Below the pieces are notes generated by a model that did not search any database, was not told where the DNA came from, and was given only the letters and a program-made list of their open reading frames with translations. From Marvania coccoides (Eukaryota; Chlorophyta; Trebouxiophyceae; Chlorellales; Chlorellaceae), in contig OY978103.1 of assembly GCA_963854735.1 (NCBI GenBank), positions 868,001 through 932,000 on the forward strand: DNA of 64,000 nt, written 5' to 3'. Of the stretch, positions 56,701 through 64,000 are shown in pieces. The stretch's first letter is position 1. Each line of letters starts with the position of its first letter. Both the position numbers and the translations under genes were made by a program.

Positions 56701-56816
56701 GTTTTGGGCGGTTTGGCCCCGGGGACAACCTGTCTGCTGCGCTTGAATTTGGGGAGGAGATCGCGCAGACGCTGGAGTCGTGCACCAAGGAGCTGAAGAG
56801 CCGGTTCAAGGACTGA
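53788..56816 (+). pseudogene. Array gene 1: B3-like domain plus two copies of a new helical domain, with two in-frame TGA codons
   Basis: Exons as spliced by phase: 53788-54031, 54155-54290, 54397-54574, 54619-55143 and 55314-56816. TGA codons at 53938-53940 and 54925-54927 lie in frame, so the gene is broken, mis-sequenced or read through. Parts: a B3-like domain (TYVVKSSDVLACRLSLSARH, then LFGPSVFIAIRNQPDDLEVK, then KFKVQEGDVFLFVQQRVG with VQVWRS); a Lys/Arg patch (MESKRPRLGLK); helical copy D1 (TWYCAHSVIGLARAERRNIS, NLSSPAVVEMVKFLLKKV); an Ala/Pro-rich spacer; copy D2 (RYCVCAVHNLAQEDGAIEWA, DLSAPGTAARVAALLETVLQ); a long coiled coil; and a C-terminal motif ending ALFISFGRFGPGDN. A nuclear DNA-binding role is inferred from the B3-like fold and basic patch. 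A downstream start at 55021 could give a shorter product with D1 and D2 only. Confidence 0.6.
54904..54929. repeat. 11-bp perfect hairpin containing the second in-frame TGA
   Basis: TCTCAACCACC and GGTGGTTGAGA are exact reverse complements separated by the 4-nt loop GTCT. The stop codon lies in the 3' arm. Such a stem is much longer than expected by chance in about 30 nt. Confidence 0.8.
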
Positions 56817-57062
56817 ATGAAATAACTGACCGACAGAAATGATGGACAATCGACTAGCGACTAATTTTGAAATTTATTCAAGCTGACGTGTGTGTTTGAC
56901 AACATGGACAGTTTGAAAAATGCAACGCTGCGGCGGTCCGCTACTCCCCGAGACGCACAATGCATGCTTTCCAGGAGCATGTCAGGGGAGTCTCTATGCG
57001 CTGTTGCCATGAATGTGCCAAAGCTGCATTCCCCCTTTCTTCCCTGGCTTTCTTCTTCTGCT
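56817..57062. other. 3' flank of array gene 1, no gene seen
   Basis: Non-coding DNA between the stop of the first array gene and the MITE. No feature supported. Confidence 0.4.
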
Positions 57063-57065
57063 TTA

Positions 57066-57548
57066 GGGGGACGTGAAATTGAAACGGGGTATACCCTGGT
57101 CAAAGTTGGGGGGGGGGGGGGCTATGACCTTGAATTTTGGGAGCGGCGCAGGGGGGGGGAGACCCGCCGCCGCCCGGCAGGGCGGCGGGAAGGGGGGGGG
57201 GGGGGCACCCACCTAATTCCCCGCCGCAGCGGGGGCTGGGGACAATACCCCAAAAGAACTCTTTACATGAAAACTTTGAATGAACCAATAGTACATTTTC
57301 ATTATACGTTCAATCATACTAGAATCTGCCCATCAATACTAGCTTTCAGGCAAGGGGGGGGGGGGGGGGCAGGGGGGGGCACCGACCCCCGCCAACTTGC
57401 CGCAAAAAAGGTGTGTGTGGGGTGGGGTGGGCTTGGGGCTTGCGCCGCGCAGCGGCGCTTTTGGGGGGGGGCAACCACCTCCAACCTATAAAAATGGCCA
57501 TTTTTGACCAGGGTATACCCCGTTTCAAATTCACGTCCCCCGTCCCCC
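57066..57548. mobile_element. MITE, PIF/Harbinger-like, 483 bp
   Basis: The left end (57066-57108) and the reverse complement of the right end share GGGGGACGTGAA and then GAAACGGGGTATACCCTGG and TCAAA; the right copy has one extra ACGGGGG-type insert. The element starts GGGGG and ends CCCCC, flanked on both sides by TTA (57063-57065 and 57549-57551), the target duplication typical of PIF/Harbinger elements. There is no transposase frame, and the interior holds long G runs (up to 15 G) able to form quadruplexes. Confidence 0.8.
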
Positions 57549-57725
57549 TTAGGTTAGGAAAAGACACCGTCCTGCCATCAAGGAGCTTTATCATTTTAAA
57601 ACGTTTGCAATCTTAATGCGTTGATCTGCATATGATTGCACTTGGAAATAAAAATGCTGCTCAGCAAAAATCATGTTAAAATTCGAGATTCAAATCTCCC
57701 GAATCGACAATAATCCGCGAAGATA

Positions 57726-60700
57726 ATGAGCAGAAACTCGCCTGATACCCACAATTTTGGAGTTTATGAGACGATTGAGGAGTCGGACAAGGCGTACGGG
57801 GTGGCATCCCTGCTGTTTCGGAAATTTCTCAAGCCTGAGCTTCCGCCCCTCTCAACGCCTTATCAAAGCCACCCAGATGTACAGGCGCTGCTGGCGTCTC
57901 CCAACCTCGATGTCGCCCTCGCCAAGCTGCGCCGCATTGGTGGCCGCTTGGTGAAGCAGCTGATGGCTACCGAGCGCCGCAACAGCAACGCCGCCGAGGC
58001 CGCAGCGGAAGAAGCAGCCCCTTCCCTTGCAAGCGATGCCCCCACAGCCGAGGAGCCGGCTCTTGAGGAGGAGGAGGAGGAGTATGCTATCGAAGTCTCC
58101 ACTGTGGAGGAGGAGCAGCAGCGGCAGCATGATCCCCCAGCTGCGCCTCCCCAACCAGCAGCAATTGAAACCGCAACGGAAGCGGCTGCAGCAGAAGCGG
58201 CGGCGCCAGAGATTATTTATCTGGATGGCACCGGCGAATACTATGGCGGTGGTGGTGGAGCCTACTCAGAAGGCTACGGAGGGGACCCACCGTTGGACTT
58301 GACGTACGACGATGACGACGACGCTGCTCCCATGTTCTTTGACGCTGTGGAAACACAGGAGGCGTCGCTGCCGCCGCCTCCACCATTGCCCCTGGTGCCC
58401 CTTGCCTNNNNNNNNNNNNNNNNNNNNNNNNNNNNNNNNNNNNNNNNNNNNNNNNNNNNNNNNNNNNNNNNNNNNNNNNNNNNNNNNNNNNNNNNNNNNN
58501 NNNNNNNNNNNNNNNNNNNNNNNNNNNNNNNNNNNNNNNNNNNNNNNNNNNNNNNNNNNNNNNNNNNNNNNNNNNNNNNNNNNNNNNNNNNNNNNNNNNN
58601 NNNNNNNCCACCGTTGGACTTGACGTACGACGATGACGACGACGCTGCTCCCATGTTCTTTGACGCTGTGGAAACACAGGAGGCGTCGCTGCCGCCGCCT
58701 CCACCATTGCCCCTGGTGCCCCTTGCCTCTCCACCGCCGCAAGCGCTGCCGCCGCCGCAGCGGCCACCACCGGCGCCACCGGCGCTGCCTGAGAGAGAAA
58801 TTGCCACTGAAGACGTAGAGGAAGAAGAAGAAGAAGAGGAGGAGGAGGAAACAGACGTACAGGCAGAGGAAGCTTTCACTGCGGTACCCCTCAATTCCGC
58901 CTCATCAGCTGCCAAAGCGGTGGTGTGAGTGGCCTGCGGGCTCTGGGTCGTACGCCGTGGTGGTCATAGAGACAAACTTGGCGAGGCACAGCATTCCCCT
59001 GCCGGTAGCCAACAGTGAGCGCTTATTTTCTTTCTTAATGGGGTGTATTTTTCATGCAAACACCGCTATATGCATTGGGGTGGTTGTTTTTCTTCTTTCT
59101 GCAAACGTAACTAACGCACTCGGGTGTCACCCCTTGTTAAATTTCATTATTGATATTATTCTGGCGTGTATGCTGCAGTTGGCATTATCGACGCCATTTT
59201 CGGCCCCACGGTGCTCAAAGACCTCAAATCCCAGCCCAACGCCGGTGCTGCCTATAAGGAGGAGATCATGACTGTGGTTGATGACTACGGAACCTCTATC
59301 GCCATTTTGCGGAGGTGAGAAAATAATAATAATAATCAACATAACGAGAGAATCAATACTTTTCAGCGATTACGCTGGTGGCAGACCCAACGACTAAGCT
59401 GGAAGCAAACCTAAAGAGTCTGTTTACATCTGCAAACCATGGAGACAGCATAGTTTGGAGACGTTGTGGAAACTATTTTGAAAAAAATCACTACGGTATT
59501 GGAACCCCTTTTGATGGTCTTAAATCCCAAGCTTTGTCTTAAAAAACAAATTCCTCTACACAAACGCAGTGCTGGCAAAGCGAACTACAGCCTCAACCTG
59601 CGGCCCTACATGGAGAGTTATGCCATTGCTGCCGGCGACGTAATCATTTTCACCCCCGACCAGCCTGCCAGCGCCACTGTTGAGCTGTGGCGGGCCAGAA
59701 ACGAGCTGGCAGTGGAAGTGCACAGAGCGGTGGGCTTTGAGCTGGCAGCAGCAGCAGTCGGCGGCGCTTCTGAGTTTACCGGCGGCAGCGGCAGCAAGCG
59801 GGAGAGGAAGCAGGCGAGACAGGAGGGTGAGGAGAGCGGTGCAGCTGCAGAAGAAGGAGGAACGAGGAAGCGCGCGAGGGTTGAAAAAGGAAAGAAGCGC
59901 ACAAAGGAAGCGCCAGCAGCTGTTGCCGCTACTGCCCCCGCCTCCACGGTGCTGCGGACGTCAAACAGCATGGCTGAGCTGGAGATGCCGGGTTTTGAGT
60001 CTCTACCAGCAGAAGCATTGCCTGTTGAGCCCCTGCTGTATGCAGCAGTCCCCAGCGCCGTTCGGTCTTCAGCACTGGGAGAATTTTTATCGCCGGAAGT
60101 GGAGATGCTGGAGGGGGCTCCTGCTCCTCCCCAGCTGCTCTCTGCAGCTGCGGCGCCGCCTCAAAATTCTCTCCGCCCTGCCACCGCTGCGGAAGCTTCT
60201 GCCGTGCCTCCTGCCGCCGCTGCTGCGCCCCCAGCTGATGGGGCCCCTCAGCTTCATCCTCCTGCCCTTCAATGGGGAGAGCATCTGGGCGCCAAGGAAC
60301 TCAACCTTAAGTGCTGCTGCTACACGGTGCACGCATTAGCCTGCGCGAAGGGGGTAGATCTCACCGATCTTTCCTCTCCGTCCGTCGTTGCTAGGGTAAA
60401 GCCACTCCTGCAGCACGTGTACGGGCAGCTGGCGAAGTTCACGGCGGAGCAGCGCGGCCATCTGGTCCGCAAGGCGGTGGCAGCGGCCGAGAAAGCGGAG
60501 AAGCAGCTGCCGGAGGAGGAGCGGAGGGCTCAAGCCGCCTACAACACGGCGCTGCTGGAGGTTGTGAGAAGGGCGCATGTTCAGATTATGGAGGAGCCGA
60601 TTCGCAACGCGGCGGCAGCGCAGCTGCAGGCGCAGGAAACGGAAGAGGTGGAGGAGCAGAAGCGGCAAGAGAGACAGCGTCTTGAAACTGCGCGAATGAG

Positions 60701-61442
60701 GAAAGAGTACGCGCTGGCGCAGAAACGGGCGCTAACGGAGAATGACGGCGCAGAAATGGAGGCGAAACAAGGCGGGTCTGGAACCATGCAGTGGGTGCAG
60801 CCGCAGCTGGCTACTTCTCCAGATGAGCGGTGGCAGCAGGCGGTGGAACTGCGGTGGTCGGTGTACTCTCCTTACTGGGCAGCCCAGCAGGTGGCGCAGC
60901 AGGCAGCGCCGGTTCAGCAGCTGCAGGCTCGACAGACGCAGCAGCAGCAGCTTCTCAGCGTGCCAACGGCCGCAGTGGCCCGGCCCCCAGCCAGCGCTGC
61001 CGCTCCTCCTCGAGCTTCTGCTGACGTGGTTGACCTCAATGGGGAGGAAACTGCAGCGGTGGGGAATCCTCCTTCCGGAGGAGCGGCAGCAACAGCAGAA
61101 GCAGCAAAAGAAGCCTCCCCCGCCGCTGTTGCGTTCGCGAGTACTGGCGGCGGAGAATATTTGCTCCAGTTGGATTCACAGCAGGGTAATAGAACGGGCG
61201 ACGCCGAAGCTGGGGAGGGGGACGTTGGCCTCGCAACAGCGGCGGGAGAGGTGTTGCAAATGCAAACAGCGACGGCAGAGTGCGTGAAAAGAGTTCGGAA
61301 CGCCAGCAAGGACATGATGGACGTTGTTTTTAGTTCTTTTGGGCGGCACGGAGCTGGCGCTGAGCATGCCGACGTAATTGCCAAGGTGGATTGGATTGCG
61401 GCGCAGCTGAGGGAGTGGGCCAAGGAGCGGCAGTTGAGGTAA
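57726..61442 (+). CDS. Array gene 2: B3-like domain plus one copy of the new helical domain
   Basis: Exon model: 57726-58883 (with the N gap), 58909-59014, 59179-59314 and 59570-61442. The step from 58883 to 58909 is a frame change that could be a 25-nt intron (GTACCC...ATCAG) or an assembly indel. The joined B3-like part reads LPKRWCEWPAGSGSYAVVVI, ETNLARHSIPLPVANIGIID, AIFGPTVLKDLKSQPNAG and NYSLNLRPYMESYAIAAGDV with IIFTPDQPASATVELWRAR. The 136-nt middle exon has the same length and phase as in array gene 1. Next come a basic region (RKRARVEKGKKRTK), helical copy D3 (KCCCYTVHALACAKGVDLTD, LSSPSVVARVKPLLQHVYGQ), a coiled coil and a C-terminal motif (DMMDVVFSSFGRHGAGAEHA). The N-terminus (FGVYETIEESDKAYGVASLL) and Asp-rich PPLDLTYDDDDDAA segment are unlike known families. 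Confidence 0.65.
58287..58728. repeat. 121-bp exact duplication flanking a 200-N assembly gap
   Basis: Positions 58287-58407 and 58608-58728 are identical for 121 bp and end and begin exactly at the gap edges (58408-58607). Removing one copy plus the gap (321 bp, a multiple of three) leaves the frame open. This is the pattern of two contig ends that overlap but were not merged. Confidence 0.85.
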
Positions 61443-61799
61443 CGAGATAGGACTGGAAACAGTTTGAAAGAATAAATATAGTCGTGTGATTATAATAGGC
61501 GTTGATTAGAAAGGCTGGTGTAAGGGCGCAGATTATGGCGAGGAAACACATAAAGCCCAGCTAAGAACTGAAATCCGCCAGCAAGCAATTCAAAAAAAAC
61601 TTTCTTTCAAAGGGGGGCCGAAATGCTCCTCAGCAGCGTTCCCAAGGGGCAAACATTGTTATTTGTGTTTAAATTACCTTATATTTAAATCTCCGTAGCT
61701 GAAAACTCATAGATCCAGCCGAGAAGGCTTGGAAATTTGCTCGATTGTTCAGATCTTGTTTAAAAAGCGCAAGCTCAACAGATACCGTGTTGCAAAAAA
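61443..61799. other. Intergenic region, no gene seen
   Basis: About 357 bp between array genes 2 and 3, AT-rich with no supported frame. Confidence 0.5.
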
Positions 61800-62750
61800 A
61801 TGACATTTTTCGACGACTTGCAGCAGATTTATGCGGCTGGAGGTGAAGATGTCTTGAAACATTTCGAAGATATGGCTGCAACTCCCGATTTGCTGGTACC
61901 CCCGCCGACGGCACAAACCGCCGGTGCACTAGTGCTCCCCGGCAGCGTCTTTTCCAACCCCTGGCCTGCCAACCAAACCCCTGTGCAGCCCCCCAAATTC
62001 CACCTTAATCAGACCGGAAACAATCACCATCGGTCGTCAGTTGCGGATGCAGCGGAGCCCACTAAAAAAAGGCCAGCGGCGTACGGCGTGGAGCTCGGCG
62101 ACTCCACGTCGACATTCAGCGGCAAAAGGCTGCTGCGCGGGCCGGGAAAAGCTGCCAAGACTGTCGCTGTGCCCACCCGCAAGTCTCCCCGTCACAAGGC
62201 TCAGGCTGCTGTAGGGCAGCGCAAGGGGCAGGCCGACGATGAAGACCTCCTTAAGCTGGCTATGGATCGTTTCTCACAGTTCCCCTTCAAGTTCCGCTAT
62301 TTCGTGCACTGCGTGGTCAATCTGGCGCTGCAAAAAGACGTCGACATCTCCAACCTTGACTCGCCCATTACCGCCTACATCATCGCCGTGCTGCTCCACA
62401 AGGCGGTGACCAGCCTCGAACGCATGTCCAAGAACCACCGCAGCCAGGTCATTCACGCCGCGCTGGCCACCTCCGAGCTGCAGCTGCAGCATCTGTTGCC
62501 GACCGCGCAACTCGAGCGTGTGCTCTTCAGCTGCGACCTCGCGCAGTTCATTTACAATGGCTGGAAGGAGCCTGCTGAAGACGAGGAGCTGGCGAAAGAG
62601 TTCAAGCAGCAGGTGAATGCGGCGATGGGCGAGGAAATCGATGTTTGTCCGCTGCTGCAGACGGCGTACGCCCAGCAGCAGCAGCAGCTGCTGGTAGCTT
62701 CTGCACCGTTGCAGGAGCAGATTTGGCAGGGTTTTGTGCCGCTGAGTTAA
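61800..62750 (+). CDS. Array gene 3: basic region plus one copy of the new helical domain
   Basis: An intron-free frame of 316 residues. The N-terminus (MTFFDDLQQIYAAGGEDVLK) is acidic and helical, followed by a Pro-rich spacer and a Lys/Arg-rich region (PTKKRPAAYG, RKSPRHKAQAAVGQRKGQ). The helical domain copy D4 follows (RYFVHCVVNLALQKDVDISN, LDSPITAYIIAVLLHKAVTS). It keeps the tyrosine, the V..LA segment and the L.SP turn of the other copies. A Gln-rich end (AYAQQQQQLLVAS) closes the protein. There is no B3-like domain and no SFGR motif. Basic and Gln-rich stretches suggest a nuclear protein. Function unknown. Confidence 0.72.
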   Translation: MTFFDDLQQIYAAGGEDVLKHFEDMAATPDLLVPPPTAQTAGALVLPGSVFSNPWPANQTPVQPPKFHLNQTGNNHHRSSVADAAEPTKKRPAAYGVELGDSTSTFSGKRLLRGPGKAAKTVAVPTRKSPRHKAQAAVGQRKGQADDEDLLKLAMDRFSQFPFKFRYFVHCVVNLALQKDVDISNLDSPITAYIIAVLLHKAVTSLERMSKNHRSQVIHAALATSELQLQHLLPTAQLERVLFSCDLAQFIYNGWKEPAEDEELAKEFKQQVNAAMGEEIDVCPLLQTAYAQQQQQLLVASAPLQEQIWQGFVPLS

Positions 62751-63465
62751 GCTGAGGTTAAGCGACGGCAGCTGCGGCGGGTGGCAGCAGGAAATGATAT
62801 AATAAAGAGAAATGACAAGTCTATATTTAATAGCGCTTTGCTTTTATACGCACCCATCACATTCATGCGATCCGCATCATCTCTAACCTAAGTATACTCG
62901 TTTGTTATATTCTTGTCCCCCTCCTCGGCGTAAATTAAGAATGCTCCTGGACGGCTTTTCAGCCCGAGAGAACATTGTTGTAAACTATATATACTTAATA
63001 TTCACATTACATTTGAGCAAGGATGTGAAGTAAGGTGCGTTTGGCAGGAGGGTAGAAGTCATAGCGGCACCGAAATGCATGGACGCAAGCGTTGCCGATG
63101 ACAGGCGCTAGCGGTATTTTTTGAGCGGTATAATTGCCGGCAGATAAAGGTGGCAATTAAATGTTTCAAATGAAAAGAATCTAAACGTGTACGTTAATTG
63201 TGTTACATTGATTAATTTATAAAACCATAAAAATATTTGGAAAAGATATGATGAACTCGGTGGAATCAGCAAAGGCTTGCCTTGACCTCTGGAATAACGA
63301 TTAGGGATAACGAATGAACGCATACGTACAAATGATTGTAATTTGTCTTTTCGATGCCATGAAACATAGACGTAAATGATTGCACGTCGGCACTGCCGGC
63401 CACCACCTTCCTGATGAGGAGCCTCCTGGTGGACACGCCTTTCTCGTTGCCTTTCTTTTTGTTGT
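62751..63465. other. Convergent 3' region, no gene seen
   Basis: About 715 bp between array gene 3 (+) and the partial Cys-rich gene (-). Contains an AATAAA signal at about 62801. Reading frames here are shadows or short. Confidence 0.5.
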
Positions 63466-64000
63466 TTAGTTGGGCCAGCTGCAGTCCAGCATCGTCCAGG
63501 TGGAGTTCTGGCAGGCGGGGCACGAAGCAATCCTTCCCAGGTAATCGGAGTACCACGAAGGGCTGTTGCAGCCATAGCGAGCGTTGGTGTACGCGTTCCG
63601 GCCCCTGCGGTACCGCACTTGATAGCCAAAGCCAGGGTTCTGAAAGTACTTGAGGTTCATGCAGCCGATGTTGTAGACAACTCGCTCCCGGTATTGGCAG
63701 GTGTAGGTCGGGCAGGAGGCGGGGCACGTGACCAGCAGGCGGCGGCCGCCAGCGCCGACGTTGCGGCCGGCGTCAGCGGCCTTCATTGCGCCGATGTCGT
63801 TCTGGAAGATGGTCTTTGAGCTGGTATCGTGCGCTTGGAAGGCCAGGGTCGGCTCCCCATCGATGTCAGCCACCGAGAAATCGACGGCCAGCTTGGTGCG
63901 CGCCTTGCCGCCGCCAACGTTGACGGACTTGGTGGCGGTGGCAGAGTTGGGTCCTTCGGTGACGGACACCTTCCAGCCGAGCTCTTTCAGCGCTGTTGAT
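63466..64000 (-). CDS. Cys-rich secreted-type protein, 5' part beyond the window
   Basis: An open frame on the minus strand enters from the right edge and ends at 63466 after LDCSWPN. It begins with beta-rich sequence (GWKVSVTEGPNSATATKSVN, then KARTKLAVDFSVADIDGEP) and continues with a block of nine or so cysteines: LLVTCPASCPTYTCQYRERV, VYNIGCMNLKYFQNPGFGYQ, ARYGCNSPSWY, SCPACQNSTWTMLDC. The pattern of paired Cys and Tyr-rich loops suggests an extracellular or cell-wall protein with disulphides. I do not recognise the family. The part in the window may be one exon of a longer gene. Confidence 0.6.
   Translation of the reverse strand, partial: STALKELGWKVSVTEGPNSATATKSVNVGGGKARTKLAVDFSVADIDGEPTLAFQAHDTSSKTIFQNDIGAMKAADAGRNVGAGGRRLLVTCPASCPTYTCQYRERVVYNIGCMNLKYFQNPGFGYQVRYRRGRNAYTNARYGCNSPSWYSDYLGRIASCPACQNSTWTMLDCSWPN

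Noticed and set aside
58925..59178. Splice from the GTGAGT at 58925 directly to the exon at 59179
   Set aside because: The phases do not match (two bases left over plus two), and it would drop the exon at 58909-59014 that matches array gene 1 at WCEWP/AEWP and the first B3-like strand.
1..64000. CRISPR arrays, bacterial operons, rRNA genes
   Set aside because: No regularly spaced repeats, no ribosome binding site pattern and no rRNA sequence; the genes have spliceosomal introns throughout.

Overview
This is nuclear DNA from a green alga (Viridiplantae), most probably a chlorophyte. GC-rich exons are split by short AT-rich spliceosomal introns; I placed about 66. Gene content is photosynthetic and plant-like: a plastid lycopene beta-cyclase, a fused 3-dehydroquinate dehydratase/shikimate dehydrogenase, sulfiredoxin, an isoamylase with a transit peptide, a CBM20 starch-binding protein, a TKL kinase of green-algal type and B3-like DNA-binding domains. 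I cannot fix the class or species from sequence alone. Both window ends cut through a gene.

Layout. 0-10 kb: end of a receptor-like kinase, a plastid ABM-type protein, sulfiredoxin (-), a GLOD4-type glyoxalase-fold protein, a small unknown gene (-) and a coiled-coil protein. 10-20 kb: a JmjN/JmjC histone demethylase with an acidic then basic tail, isoamylase (-), and BOP1 for 60S ribosome assembly; isoamylase and BOP1 are divergent. 20-30 kb: a WW+GYF protein, a leucine-rich-repeat protein (-), a multipass membrane protein, a 2-kb gene-poor stretch, then a CUE/DUF1771/Smr protein (-) whose start lies 4 nt after the stop of a small upstream gene on the same strand. 30-42 kb: lycopene beta-cyclase, an MFS anion transporter (-), gene-poor DNA, a GDP-sugar transporter, an unexplained GC-rich island, and a group II PLP decarboxylase (-). 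43-53.5 kb: the shikimate enzyme, a DUF1995 protein (-), an FNR-like oxidoreductase (-), the CBM20 protein, and the GPI-transamidase catalytic subunit (-).

The most unusual region is 53.8-62.8 kb. Three same-strand genes are related to each other. Two carry a B3-like domain with matching exon phases and exon length. All three carry one or two copies of a helical domain of about 75-90 residues that I do not recognise (four copies in total). The two long genes share a C-terminal motif centred on SFGR. The first gene has two in-frame TGA codons; one replaces a TGG in its paralog and the other sits in an 11-bp perfect hairpin. A MITE with a TTA target duplication lies between the first two genes. 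A 200-N gap in the second is flanked by an exact 121-bp duplication, which looks like two unmerged contig ends.

Across the window at least six introns have GC-AG ends (about 9 percent of those placed), a high share. Exon boundaries were chosen by hand from splice consensus, reading phase and family alignment, so individual junctions may be off.
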